From Tepidanaerobacter acetatoxydans Re1 (GTDB taxonomy: Bacteria > Bacillota > Thermosediminibacteria > Thermosediminibacterales > Tepidanaerobacteraceae), in NCBI RefSeq assembly GCF_000328765.2, contig NC_019954.2:1430501-1494500 (forward strand): a DNA stretch of 64,000 bases. The letters run 5' to 3'. The notes below the pieces were generated by a model. The model saw nothing but the letters and a program-made list of their open reading frames with translations. It did not search any database and had not been told where the DNA came from. The position numbers and the translations under genes are program-made. Positions 53,853-62,842 of the stretch are shown here, piece after piece (the stretch's first letter is position 1; each line of letters opens with the position of its first letter).

Positions 53853-54359
53853 CTATTCGCTCTTTAATAATTTTTTCAATACTGCAAATCGGGGATCCAA
53901 ATTTTCTGTTTCGCACTTACAAATACTTGTGTTTAAGTTGGCTCCGCACTTAGGACATAATCCCTTGCAATCAGTTTTACATAAAATTTGACTAGGACAG
54001 TTTAAAATAATTTCGTTTACGACTTGAGGATACAGTTCAATTTCCTCACCATCGAATTTTATTAGTTCTTCAGATTGTGCCAAAATATCACTAAATTTCA
54101 GCGAAAAATCCATAGCAAACCGGACCTTAGTTTGTGTAAGACATCTTGAACATAACCCGGTAGCAGTAACTTCAATCTGCCCATCTGCTTGAAATATTCT
54201 GTCTCCCAGATTTTCTATTTTGCCTTTTACCCTTACCGGTCCTACGCTACTGATGCCCTCACGTTTTAAATCTAAATTCATGGTTGGTTGTGTAAAGTCA
54301 AATTCAGCCGTGCTTCCTACTACATGTTTCATTCCTGCCAGACTCAGTTTCACAATCAT
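53853..54359 (-). CDS. DUF177 (YceD) protein
   Basis: 168 residues. The family core VKGKIENLGDRIFQADGQIEVTATGLCSRCLTQTKVRFAMDFSLKF and the zinc-like CPSQILCKTDCKGLCPKCGANLNTSICKC cluster identify it. YceD is linked to 23S rRNA and ribosome assembly and is co-transcribed with rpmF. ATG 54359 is close to its SD; a GTG six bases downstream is possible. Confidence 0.93.
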   Translation of the reverse strand: MIVKLSLAGMKHVVGSTAEFDFTQPTMNLDLKREGISSVGPVRVKGKIENLGDRIFQADGQIEVTATGLCSRCLTQTKVRFAMDFSLKFSDILAQSEELIKFDGEEIELYPQVVNEIILNCPSQILCKTDCKGLCPKCGANLNTSICKCETENLDPRFAVLKKLLKSE

Positions 54360-54382
54360 TCACCCCGAAGAAATTACACTTT

Positions 54383-54411
54383 ATTATATATTTACATAAA
54401 ACCAGTGTCAA
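54383..54411 (-). promoter_or_regulatory. Promoter of DUF177-rpmF
   Basis: Full consensus on the minus strand: TTGACA (54411-54406), 17-nt spacer, TATAAT (54388-54383). The -35 overlaps the ackA stop codon. Confidence 0.85.
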
Positions 54412-55610
54412 GCAGTTTTAACAAGAGACATCGTATCTAAGGCTATCATTAGTTCTTCATTTGTTGGAATAACAAGCGCTTTTGCTTTAGCCTCTTCAAA
54501 AGAAATATCTGCCTGCTTTCCTCTGACTTGGTTTTTAGCTTCATCAATCTTTATTCCTAAATATTCCATATCCTTACAAATCATCTGCCTCATTGTAGCA
54601 GAATTTTCTCCAATACCGCCGGTAAACACAATAGCATCAAGCCCATTCATGATCGCAGCATAGGAACCGATGAATTTTTTAGCTTGATAAGAAAACATCT
54701 TTAAGGCTAAGTCGGCACGTTTATTACCGTTTTTTGCCGCTTCTTCTAAGTCTCTGAAATCACTGCTAACTCCGGAAATTCCATAGACTCCGCATTTTTT
54801 ATTCAGGTACTCGTTCATTTTATCCGGTGATATTCCTTCTTTTTCCATTATAAATGGCACTATTGCCGGATCTATATTGCCACAGCGTGTTCCCATTATA
54901 ATACCTTCCAGCGGCGTAAATCCCATGCTGTTTTCAATAGATTTACCGTTTTTGATCGCTGTTATACTTGAACCATTGCCCAAGTGCAATGTAATCATTT
55001 TTAATTCTTCAATAGGCCTGTTTAACATTTTTGCAGCCTCAGCTGATACAAAGCAATGAGAAGTACCATGAAAGCCGTATCTTCTTACGGCATATTTTTC
55101 ATATAATTCATAAGGTAACCCATACATATAAGCATATTGAGGCATAGTTTGATGAAATGCCGTATCGAACACTCCAACCATCGGAACGTCCGGTAACATC
55201 TCCCGAGCTGCTTCAATACCTACAATGTTAGGCGGATTATGTAATGGAGCAATGGCTACACATTCTTTTAACACATCCATGACTTCATCCGTTATTTTTA
55301 CAGAGCCGGAAAATTTTTCTGCACCATGTACTACGCGATGACCTACTGCTGATATTTCCGAAATATCTTTTAGAACACCGTGATTTTTATCTAAAAGAGC
55401 ATCAAGCATCATTTTTACGGCTACCTTATGGTTTGGAATATTGTCCGATACTTCTATCTTATCTTTACAGTAAGGCATATGCTTGAGCATTCCAACTTCA
55501 AGACCTATTCTTTCCACTAAACCCTTAGCCAAAACTGATTGATCTTTCATATTGAAGAGCTGATATTTCAAAGACGAACTGCCGCAATTGATAACAAGAA
55601 CCTTCAACAA
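54408..55610 (-). CDS. ackA: Acetate kinase
   Basis: Acetyl phosphate plus ADP to acetate plus ATP. 400 residues with the ASKHA signatures [16 protein letters not shown] (residues 4-19), [21 protein letters not shown] and [12 protein letters not shown] start at 55610 after AGGAGG. Together with pta it forms the substrate-level ATP step of acetogenic or fermentative metabolism; the reverse direction would activate acetate. Confidence 0.98.
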   Translation of the reverse strand: MLKVLVINCGSSSLKYQLFNMKDQSVLAKGLVERIGLEVGMLKHMPYCKDKIEVSDNIPNHKVAVKMMLDALLDKNHGVLKDISEISAVGHRVVHGAEKFSGSVKITDEVMDVLKECVAIAPLHNPPNIVGIEAAREMLPDVPMVGVFDTAFHQTMPQYAYMYGLPYELYEKYAVRRYGFHGTSHCFVSAEAAKMLNRPIEELKMITLHLGNGSSITAIKNGKSIENSMGFTPLEGIIMGTRCGNIDPAIVPFIMEKEGISPDKMNEYLNKKCGVYGISGVSSDFRDLEEAAKNGNKRADLALKMFSYQAKKFIGSYAAIMNGLDAIVFTGGIGENSATMRQMICKDMEYLGIKIDEAKNQVRGKQADISFEEAKAKALVIPTNEELMIALDTMSLVKTA

Positions 55611-55630
55611 AAAAACCTCCTAAATTTTTA

Positions 55631-56617
55631 TTAATTTGCTTGCAGAGATGTAATTGCAACCACATTTACGATGTCTTCTACGCTACATCCTCTTGAAAGA
55701 TCATTTATAGGTGCAGCCAAGCCTTGACTTATGGGACCAACTGCCTCTGCTTTTGCAAGCCTTTGCACTAGTTTATAACCAATATTGCCTGCATTAAGAT
55801 CTGGAAATACCAGTATATTGGCTCGTCCCGCAACTGGGCTGCCTGGTGCCTTAGAACTAGCCACCTTAGGAACCAAAGCGGCATCAGCCTGCAATTCACC
55901 ATCCGACAAGAGATTGGGTGCCTGCTGCTTAAGTATTTTAGTGGCTTCAACCACTTTATCTACCATTTCATTTTGAGCACTGCCCTTAGTGGAAAAGGAT
56001 AGCATTGCCACCCTCGGCTCATCGTCCATTAAAGACTCCCATGTTTTTGCAGTAGAAACTGCAATCTCAGCAAGCTGCTTAGCATCCGGATTCGGATTTA
56101 TGGCGCAATCTGCAAAGAGTATATGCCCATTAGACCCAAATTCACAATTAGGTACAATCATCATAAAAGCACTGGATACAACGCCTATACCCGGTGCCGT
56201 TTTAACTATTTGGAACGCTGGCCGGAATACATCTCCGGTCGCTGTAACTGCACCAGCCACCATTCCATCGACATCGTTATTTTTTACCATCAAAGTACCA
56301 TACCATATTGGATTTTTTACCAATTCTCTGGCTTTCTCCATAGTCATACCCTTGTTTTTACGAACTTCGTATAACAAAGTTGCATACTCTTCAGCTTTTG
56401 GTGATAACTCCGGATCGATAATTTCCACACCTGAAAGTTCAAATTCTTTCGATGCGTTTTTAAGGTTATCTACATTTCCCAATAACACTACTCTTGCAAT
56501 TTTTTCCTTTGTAATGATTTCTGCGGCTTTAACGACTCTTTCATCACTTCCCTCGGGAAGAACTATCGTTTTGGGTGATGTCGTTGCACGCTCTCTTATT
56601 TTTTTGATAAAATCCAT
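55631..56617 (-). CDS. pta: Phosphate acetyltransferase
   Basis: Interconverts acetyl-CoA and acetyl phosphate. 328 residues, the short Pta type without the N-terminal regulatory domain. Typical stretches: TTSPKTIVLPEGSDERVVKAAEII, VDGMVAGAVTATGDVFRPA, and FPDLNAGNIGYKLVQRLA near the C-terminus. It precedes ackA by 20 bp in the same transcript. Confidence 0.97.
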   Translation of the reverse strand: MDFIKKIRERATTSPKTIVLPEGSDERVVKAAEIITKEKIARVVLLGNVDNLKNASKEFELSGVEIIDPELSPKAEEYATLLYEVRKNKGMTMEKARELVKNPIWYGTLMVKNNDVDGMVAGAVTATGDVFRPAFQIVKTAPGIGVVSSAFMMIVPNCEFGSNGHILFADCAINPNPDAKQLAEIAVSTAKTWESLMDDEPRVAMLSFSTKGSAQNEMVDKVVEATKILKQQAPNLLSDGELQADAALVPKVASSKAPGSPVAGRANILVFPDLNAGNIGYKLVQRLAKAEAVGPISQGLAAPINDLSRGCSVEDIVNVVAITSLQAN

Positions 56618-56708
56618 TTTTATTACTCCTTCCTTTATGCTACATAAAATATTTTAATTTCATTTTTCATTAATACACACTAATTATTTTGCATACAAGA
56701 CATTGTTA

Positions 56709-56738
56709 ATTATACCACAATATTTATAAAAAGTTTAA
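56709..56738 (-). promoter_or_regulatory. Promoter of pta-ackA
   Basis: Minus-strand TTAAAC (56738-56733), 18-nt spacer, extended -10 TGGTATAAT with TATAAT at 56714-56709. The start lies about 85 nt before pta. Confidence 0.55.
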
Positions 56739-56898
56739 TAAACTATAATTATATGACTGTAGTCAGTAAATCAAAGCTAATTCTGTCGTTTATTGTTATA
56801 TAATCGTAATAGATGTTCTATGCTAAATTAAAAAAATCCTTCTTAATATTTTTTTATTTTTGTTATATAATAGTCAAAAGCCTTTAGGTGGTGGTGTT

Positions 56899-58158
56899 TT
56901 GAATATCGTTGGCATTATTGCTGAATATAATCCTTTTCACAATGGCCATCTGTATCAATTATGCACTGTTAGAAAAAATTTAAAGCCTGACGGAATAATA
57001 GTCATTATGAGCGGAAACTTTGTCCAGCGTGGTGAACCGGCAGTTTTTAGCAAGTGGGCTAGAGCTGAAATGGCACTTTGTGAAGGGGCTGATTTGGTTA
57101 TAGAACTGCCTGTTTGTTTTTCTACGGCTACAGCTGAAATATTTGCAGAAAGTGCCGTAAAATTGCTATTGCAATCTCAGGTTGTCAATACCATAAGTTT
57201 TGGCATAGAAAGATATTGCCAAAAAGAATTATTTTATTTAGGCAAACTATTATCCGAAGAACCAGATTTATTTAAACATTTCATGAATAGCTATCTGAAA
57301 AAAGGGTTATCATTTCCCGCTGCCAGGGAAAAAGCTGTGATTAAATATATGATGGTAAAAAACATTAATTTAGACAGACAATTGATATCTGATTTGCTAA
57401 AAAAACCAAATTATATTTTAGCTGTTGAATATATAAAAGCTATAAATAAACTGGAAGCAGGCTTTTCGATTTTTCCCGTTCTCAGGCAAGGTCATGATTA
57501 CCATGATAAAGAACTTACGCAGCAATATGCAAGTGCATCTGCTATAAGACAAGAATTGTTTTATCACCAACAAGATTTTAGCAATGAACTTATTAATAAT
57601 CTACCTGATTCAACTCTTCGAATTATTAAAAAAGAGATAGAAGATGGCCGTACTCCCGTTTTTTTACAAGATTTTGAAACTATCCTTTTATATGCTTTGC
57701 GTCGTATGCCGGTATATGAACTTAAAACTTACTTTGATGTGGCAGAAGGACTTGAAAATCGAATTAAAAAAGCTGCACAAGCTTCTGGAACTCTTGAGCA
57801 GCTCATTTCACAAATAAAATCAAAAAGATATCCGGTAACCAGAATTCAGAGGATATTAATGCATATATTGCTCAATGTACCTAAGGAGATAGTTGAAATA
57901 AGGTCACCACAGTATTTAAGAGTTTTGGGATTTACACAAAAAGGTGCTCTTATTCTAAAAAAAATGAATAGTAAAGCCACTGTTCCTGTAATAACCCGAG
58001 CTTCGGAATACAAAAACCTAAATCAAAGTGCAAAAATAATGTTCGAAAAGGATTTACTTTCATCGGATGTTTACTCACTTGTATATAAAAATGCAGCACT
58101 TAGAAATGGCGGAGTAGATTTTAGAAGAAGTGTTATCTACTTTAATTCTTCTAAGTAA
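56899..58158 (+). CDS. tmcAL: tRNA(Met) cytidine acetate ligase TmcAL (YlbM)
   Basis: Makes N4-acetylcytidine at the wobble position of elongator tRNA-Met from acetate and ATP. 419 residues from the TTG at 56899 (SD AGGTGGTGG): NIVGIIAEYNPFHNGHLYQL is the nucleotidyltransferase HxGH-type motif, then MSGNFVQRGEPAVFSKWARAEMAL. The use of free acetate fits the neighbouring ackA-pta. Its 3' end overlaps the convergent protease gene by 22 nt. Confidence 0.94.
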   Translation: MNIVGIIAEYNPFHNGHLYQLCTVRKNLKPDGIIVIMSGNFVQRGEPAVFSKWARAEMALCEGADLVIELPVCFSTATAEIFAESAVKLLLQSQVVNTISFGIERYCQKELFYLGKLLSEEPDLFKHFMNSYLKKGLSFPAAREKAVIKYMMVKNINLDRQLISDLLKKPNYILAVEYIKAINKLEAGFSIFPVLRQGHDYHDKELTQQYASASAIRQELFYHQQDFSNELINNLPDSTLRIIKKEIEDGRTPVFLQDFETILLYALRRMPVYELKTYFDVAEGLENRIKKAAQASGTLEQLISQIKSKRYPVTRIQRILMHILLNVPKEIVEIRSPQYLRVLGFTQKGALILKKMNSKATVPVITRASEYKNLNQSAKIMFEKDLLSSDVYSLVYKNAALRNGGVDFRRSVIYFNSSK

Positions 58159-59141
58159 TCTAATATATCATCAAGTTTAGTTACTGAAATTATTTCTATA
58201 TTTAAACCTTCTGCAGCTTTTACTGCATCATTTGCATTTCTCTCAGGAACAAAAAATATTTCAGCTCCATCTCTATAAGCAGCTTTAACTTTTTGTTGGA
58301 CACCACCGATTTCACCTATCTGCTCATCTAGGCTTATAGTCCCAGTTCCTGCAATCTTATGCCCTTTGGTTAAATTTTCAGAAGAAAGTTGATTTAAAAT
58401 TTCCATAGTTAACATGCTCCCTGCTGAAGGGCCGCCAATATCTCCTGTGTCAATATCTATCTTCAGAGGCAGGATAGGTTTCCAATTTAATGTTGTTATA
58501 TATATACCTATTACAGACTTTCCCTTTTCAGTCTTGCTTTCCATAGTAGGTATAAAGACTGTTATAGTTTTATTTTGCCTTTCTACTTCTAGTTCTACCA
58601 TCTCACCTATATTGTGATTTGAAACCTTTTTTACTACTTCTTCTGCAAGATTTACTTTTTCCTTATCAACCTTTTTTATTATGTCACCAGGAAGGAGCTT
58701 TCCTTTTGCAGTACTTTCCGGCATAATCTCTACCACTTGTGCACCATCACCTAAAATCTGGGTGTTATATCCTGCTTTTCTCAATGCTACTACCTCTGCT
58801 ATTTTCTGACTCTCCTCCATCCATCTTCTCATGTAATCCATATACTGCTGCATATCCCAGCCGGTAGGTATCATTTGCTCTTTTCTCTCAATATTTACAT
58901 AAGGGTCTACAGCAGCATAAAACAGTAAGGGGATATTAAGTGTTCGGCTTGATACTGTCGTTAAAAAAAAAGAGCCTTCTTTATGCTTAGACCCGTTTTC
59001 AACTGTTACAATTTCCTTAAGATCAACAGTTATGCCCGGAGCTACTATAGTATACGTTTGACCCAAATAGTAATTTAAACCTAATAATAGTATTATTATT
59101 GTTATAACTTGTAAAGACCTTTTTCTTTGCTTGCTTACCAT
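58137..59141 (-). CDS. SepM/YlbL-like PDZ-Lon serine protease
   Basis: 334 residues from ATG 59141 (SD AAGAGG). N-terminal TM (about 12-28), an extracellular PDZ domain (GAQVVEIMPESTAKGKLLPGDIIKKVD) and a C-terminal Lon-like S16 domain with the Ser in GGPSAGSMLTMEIL and the Lys dyad in GVQQKVKAA. Relatives process SepM-type peptides; the substrate here is unknown. It sits beside tmcAL (ylbM) and ylbJ as in Bacillus. Confidence 0.92.
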   Translation of the reverse strand: MVSKQRKRSLQVITIIILLLGLNYYLGQTYTIVAPGITVDLKEIVTVENGSKHKEGSFFLTTVSSRTLNIPLLFYAAVDPYVNIERKEQMIPTGWDMQQYMDYMRRWMEESQKIAEVVALRKAGYNTQILGDGAQVVEIMPESTAKGKLLPGDIIKKVDKEKVNLAEEVVKKVSNHNIGEMVELEVERQNKTITVFIPTMESKTEKGKSVIGIYITTLNWKPILPLKIDIDTGDIGGPSAGSMLTMEILNQLSSENLTKGHKIAGTGTISLDEQIGEIGGVQQKVKAAYRDGAEIFFVPERNANDAVKAAEGLNIEIISVTKLDDILDYLEELK

Positions 59142-59355
59142 TATTATCCTCTTTTCTATACTTTTTTCGGGTAAAATCATTTGCCTGCCATTTTTGATAA
59201 TGTGCATAAAATAGTCCTTGTTTTTGAAGCATTTATATAGAAGTTATTCTCAATAACAACTATATATTCCAACAACCTATCTAAGCATATTAAAACTGCC
59301 AAAGAAATATATATATATTAAAATGAACGAAATTACACACTTGGGAGGCTCAAAA

Positions 59356-60618
59356 ATGAAAATTAAAAATTTACATTCTTATATGTTCAAAGCTTATCAG
59401 CTATTTTTGCCTATATTAGCAGTAATTATTACGGTATCTATTGTCTGTTTCCCTGATGAGGCCTTCAATGCAGCTTTAGAAGGACTTAATACATGGTTTG
59501 CAATAGTTCTGCCGGCACTGCTTCCCTTTTTTATAGGTTCACAACTTCTAATGGGGTTAGGAGTCGTTCACTTTATGGGCGTATTATTGGAACCTTTTAT
59601 GCGTCCTTTATTTAATGTACCCGGTGCAGGATCTTTTGTCATGGCAATGGGTCTTGCCAGTGGATATCCTGTTGGTTCTATGCTTACAGGTAAATTGGTC
59701 AAAAATGAATTATGCAATACCTGGGAAGCAGAACGGCTTATGTCTTTTACAAATACAGCTGATCCCTTATTTATGATTGGAGCTGTTGCAGTAGGAATGT
59801 TCAAAGATGCAAGATTGGGCATAATAATTGCTCTGTCACACTACATATCAGCAATTATTTTGGGGCTTATTATGCGTTTTTATGCCAAAAATAAAGAAAT
59901 TACGCCATTAGCATCAACTTTTAAAAAACAAGGTGGTGTTTTTTTAAGGGCTACGCATGAACTTTTAAGAGCTCGTAAAGAAGATGGAAGGCCATTTGGT
60001 CAGTTATTGGGAGATTGCATAAAAGACTCTGTAAACTCATTGCTTATGGTACTTGGATTTATCGTACTATTTTCAGTCATAATCAGGACCATAACAGTCG
60101 CCGGTTTTATAGATATTCTGATTCCAGTAATAGAAACGATTTTGAAAGCATTTGGTTTTGATATCAGCTTAGCTCCAGCTATTTTAAGCGGATTTTTTGA
60201 AATAACTCTGGGAACACAATTAGCAAGTACTGCTAGTGCTCCTTTAATGCAGCGAGTAATTATTGTAAGCAGTATAATCGCATGGAGTGGTCTTTCTGTG
60301 CATTTTCAAGTTATTAGCATGGTAAGTGATACAAAAATAAAGATTGCCCCTTACATTTTTGCAAGACTATTGCATGCTTTTCTTGCAGGATTTGTAGCAT
60401 ATGTATTAATGATAACACCTATCTATGGTTTTGAATCATTAGTAATACCCGCATTTGCCATGTCACCACAAACCACATCCGAAAGTTGGTTCAACATATT
60501 TAAAACTTCTACGGAGGTTTTTGTATTATTATTTATTTTAATACTCCTTACATCAATTATTACTCACTTGATGAAAAATTTAAACATTATCGGTTTTAAG
60601 GTTGTAAAGAAAAAATAA
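59356..60618 (+). CDS. ylbJ: Sporulation integral membrane protein YlbJ
   Basis: 420 residues from ATG 59356 (SD GGGAGG), about eight TM segments, with nucleoside-recognition (Gate) domains: LPFFIGSQLLMGLGVVHFMGVLLEPFMRPLF and GMASGYPVGSML-like stretch. In Bacillus YlbJ is a sigma-E gene needed for spore cortex and proper envelope. The transported substrate, if any, is unknown. Confidence 0.93.
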   Translation: MKIKNLHSYMFKAYQLFLPILAVIITVSIVCFPDEAFNAALEGLNTWFAIVLPALLPFFIGSQLLMGLGVVHFMGVLLEPFMRPLFNVPGAGSFVMAMGLASGYPVGSMLTGKLVKNELCNTWEAERLMSFTNTADPLFMIGAVAVGMFKDARLGIIIALSHYISAIILGLIMRFYAKNKEITPLASTFKKQGGVFLRATHELLRARKEDGRPFGQLLGDCIKDSVNSLLMVLGFIVLFSVIIRTITVAGFIDILIPVIETILKAFGFDISLAPAILSGFFEITLGTQLASTASAPLMQRVIIVSSIIAWSGLSVHFQVISMVSDTKIKIAPYIFARLLHAFLAGFVAYVLMITPIYGFESLVIPAFAMSPQTTSESWFNIFKTSTEVFVLLFILILLTSIITHLMKNLNIIGFKVVKKK

Positions 60619-60619
60619 A

Positions 60620-61066
60620 TCACCTTGTTTTATTAAGCTCTTCTCTGCTCTTTTTTAAGGTTTCCAGCAGCCTTTCAAGATGCTTTTGTGCATCTTCTAA
60701 GACCTCATCGGCATAGGCATTTGCTCCCGTACGTAAATCGCGGGCTGTTTGCTTAGCAAAAGTCAATATTTGATCCGATTTTTCTTTAGCCATTTTAGTA
60801 ATTTCATCCTGGTTTATCATCTTCTCAATTGTATCCTGTGCCTCTTTAACTATTAATTCTCCTTGCTGTTGCGCTTCAATTAAAATGCGCTGTCTGTCTT
60901 CAATAATCTTTTTAGCATCTTTCATATCTTCAGGAATCTCTCTTAAAAGTTCATCGATAAGGTTTAAAATTTGGTCTTGATTGATTACCACTTTGTTCGA
61001 AAGCGGTATTTTAGGGCTATTGATTATTAATGTTTGAAGTTGTTCTATAATTTGAAAACAATTCAT
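60620..61066 (-). CDS. Coiled-coil protein next to coaD
   Basis: 148 residues, almost wholly helical and charged, from about residue 45 to the end, with EDRQRILIEAQQQGELIVKEAQDTIEKMI resembling the b-subunit stalk of F-type ATPases, which is why relatives are often named ATPase. No TM segment, so it is not an F0 b subunit. The function is unknown. It follows coaD closely and ends two bases after ylbJ. Confidence 0.8.
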   Translation of the reverse strand: MNCFQIIEQLQTLIINSPKIPLSNKVVINQDQILNLIDELLREIPEDMKDAKKIIEDRQRILIEAQQQGELIVKEAQDTIEKMINQDEITKMAKEKSDQILTFAKQTARDLRTGANAYADEVLEDAQKHLERLLETLKKSREELNKTR

Positions 61067-61094
61067 TCAAAAACCTCCTTCAAGGTTTTTATTT

Positions 61095-61577
61095 TTAATT
61101 GATTTTAAATTTCTGTTTTAAGCGTTTTTCCACCAAAGGTGGAACGACAGTTGCAACACACCCCCCAAGGCTTGATACTTCTTTTACTACGCTGGAACTT
61201 AGATATGAGTACTTGCTATTTGTCATTATGAAAATAGTTTCAATACGCTCATCCAATTTTTTGTTCATAAGAGCCATTTGAAGCTCGTACTCAAAGTCTG
61301 ATACAGCTCTTAAGCCTTTTACAATAACACGGGCCTTTTTTAATTTGGCAAAATCCACTAACAAGCCCGAAAAACTATCAATTTCAACGTTTGGAATATC
61401 ATGTACGGAATCACGTATCATTTCGATTCTTTCTTCCACAGTAAAGAGCGGTTTTTTTCGAGGATTGGATAAAACGGCTACAATTAACCTGTCGAACAGT
61501 TTCGAACTCCTTTGTATAATATCCAGGTGCCCATAAGTAATAGGATCAAAACTCCCCGGATATATCCCTATATTCAA
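61095..61577 (-). CDS. coaD: Pantetheine-phosphate adenylyltransferase
   Basis: Fourth step of CoA synthesis. 160 residues, standard length, with [14 protein letters not shown] (TxGH, residues 8-21), [19 protein letters not shown] and the ISSTxVR-like [13 protein letters not shown]. It follows rsmD by 6 bp, the conserved rsmD-coaD pair. Confidence 0.97.
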   Translation of the reverse strand: MNIGIYPGSFDPITYGHLDIIQRSSKLFDRLIVAVLSNPRKKPLFTVEERIEMIRDSVHDIPNVEIDSFSGLLVDFAKLKKARVIVKGLRAVSDFEYELQMALMNKKLDERIETIFIMTNSKYSYLSSSVVKEVSSLGGCVATVVPPLVEKRLKQKFKIN

Positions 61578-61583
61578 AATTGG

Positions 61584-62123
61584 TCACTCCTTTGTTAAAA
61601 ATGTTAATGCGGTTCTGCCATATTGTTTGTGTTTACAGCATGCAAAACCATCAAACTTGAGCAGCTCATCTTTTGGATGTTGAATTATAATAATTGATTC
61701 TGCTACATTAAAATCTTTTAAAACATCTAATGTTGCTCCTATATTATTTTTGAAATAAGGAGGATCCATAAAGATTATATCAAAATTATTGCCCTCTAAA
61801 ATTAATTTTTTCAAAGCAGATATAACATCACTTTGAATAACTCTTCCTTTACCGATTAATTTCAAATCTAAAAGATTTTGTTTGATTATTGAACACGCTA
61901 TTGGATTCTTTTCTATAAAAATAGCATTTTGGGCACCTCGGCTCAGTGCTTCAATACCTACTGCTCCCGTTCCTGCAAACAAATCCAAAAAACAACTTCC
62001 CACAACATCACTGCCAATTATATTAAATAATGCTTCTCTTACAAAATCTGATGTTGGGCGGGTGTTCATACCGTTTATCGATTTAATTTTTCTACCTCTG
62101 TGAAAACCGCCAATAATTCTCAT
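61584..62123 (-). CDS. rsmD: 16S rRNA (guanine(966)-N(2))-methyltransferase
   Basis: 179 residues. RIIGGFHRGRKI at the N-terminus, RPTSDFVREALFNII, the SAM-binding FLDLFAGTGAVGIEALSRGA (about 43-62) and the catalytic IIFMDPPY motif. Probably led by the region from 62140; the start is ATG 62123. Confidence 0.95.
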   Translation of the reverse strand: MRIIGGFHRGRKIKSINGMNTRPTSDFVREALFNIIGSDVVGSCFLDLFAGTGAVGIEALSRGAQNAIFIEKNPIACSIIKQNLLDLKLIGKGRVIQSDVISALKKLILEGNNFDIIFMDPPYFKNNIGATLDVLKDFNVAESIIIIQHPKDELLKFDGFACCKHKQYGRTALTFLTKE

Positions 62124-62178
62124 AAGCCAAACACATTAAACTCCTTTCAAGCAATATTCTAACATATTAGCGACAAGT

Positions 62179-62277
62179 TTAAAACAAATAATTGTATTTT
62201 AACGATATTTTATTTAAAGGTATTGAATACTTTTCTTTAGGTCGGCTTATACTATAACTGTAATAAACTTTCCCCAT
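62179..62277 (-). CDS. Possible small protein, 32 residues
   Basis: Unannotated 33-codon frame in the 270-bp gap between rsmD and the spore protein gene. The ATG at 62277 has GGAGG 8 nt upstream, better than many genes here, and ends at TAA 62179. It is Lys/Tyr/Ser-rich and basic with no TM helix. An inverted repeat (62306-62329) lies just upstream. No homologue recognised; coding status is inferred from the SD alone. Confidence 0.35.
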   Translation of the reverse strand: MGKVYYSYSISRPKEKYSIPLNKISLKYNYLF

Positions 62278-62305
62278 AAGCTCTTCCTCCGGTTTCTCCT
62301 CTCCC

Positions 62306-62329
62306 AATGCCGGCATTTATGCCGGCATT
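62306..62329. repeat. Palindromic hairpin AATGCCGGCAT
   Basis: 11-bp arms AATGCCGGCAT/ATGCCGGCATT around a 2-bp centre; each arm holds GCCGGC. There is no T-run, so it is unlikely to be a terminator. It lies about 20 nt before the SD of the small frame at 62179-62277. Confidence 0.55.
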
Positions 62330-62354
62330 ACTATTTGTTTAATTTACTTTGTAT

Positions 62355-62391
62355 AAAAAAAGGCAGGCTCAAAACGAGCCTGCCTTTTTTT
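62355..62391. terminator. Terminator after the spore protein gene
   Basis: 16-bp arms AAAAAAAGGCAGGCTC/GAGCCTGCCTTTTTTT with a 5-nt loop, 8 bp past the SASP stop codon; effective in both directions. Confidence 0.92.
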
Positions 62392-62398
62392 GATTTAT

Positions 62399-62623
62399 TT
62401 ATTGAGTTGTCGTTCCGCCACTTGCACGTCTTTGATAATCCTCAATCATTTTTCTTACCATATGGCCACCGACAGCACCACAATCTCTCGAAGAATAATT
62501 TCCCCAATATCCATCTGCAGGGGCTTGAATTCCAACTTCTTTAGCAACTTCATTTTTAAACTGTTCCATAGCCTTATACGCTTCAGGAACTACAAGCTTA
62601 TTTCTTTTTTGTCCCAATGCCAT
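62399..62623 (-). CDS. Alpha/beta-type small acid-soluble spore protein
   Basis: 74 residues. Both SASP signatures are present: KNEVAKEVGI with the germination protease site region and GYWGNYSSRDCGAVGGHMVRKMI. Coats spore DNA into an A-like form and protects from UV. ATG 62623 after AAGGAGG; a sigma-G-type promoter lies at 62657-62685. Monocistronic with its own terminator. Confidence 0.97.
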   Translation of the reverse strand: MALGQKRNKLVVPEAYKAMEQFKNEVAKEVGIQAPADGYWGNYSSRDCGAVGGHMVRKMIEDYQRRASGGTTTQ

Positions 62624-62656
62624 AATCTGATTTCACCTCCTTCATCATCGTACTGT

Positions 62657-62685
62657 TAATATAACCTAAGAAAAAGTCTATATAC
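62657..62685 (-). promoter_or_regulatory. Sigma-G-type promoter of the spore protein gene
   Basis: Minus-strand GTATA (62685-62681), 17-nt spacer, TATATTA (62663-62657), close to the forespore sigma-G consensus (GHATR, CATnHTA; one mismatch). Fits the known forespore expression of SASP genes. Confidence 0.55.
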
Positions 62686-62734
62686 TAGAATAATCTGCCT
62701 TGAAATCCAATCGATTCATAAAATTTTTATAAAA

Positions 62735-62787
62735 AAATAAACGACTACAGCATCTTTCAAAACTCAATATACTTAAGTCGTTTATTT
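62735..62787 (-). terminator. Terminator after recG
   Basis: AAATAAACGACT/AGTCGTTTATTT arms with a 29-nt inner loop, T-run on the minus strand, about 55 bp past the recG stop codon. Confidence 0.7.
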
Positions 62788-62842
62788 TATGTAATAAATT
62801 ATTTTTTATTTCTTAACAATAATTAAGTTTAATGGATAAAAA

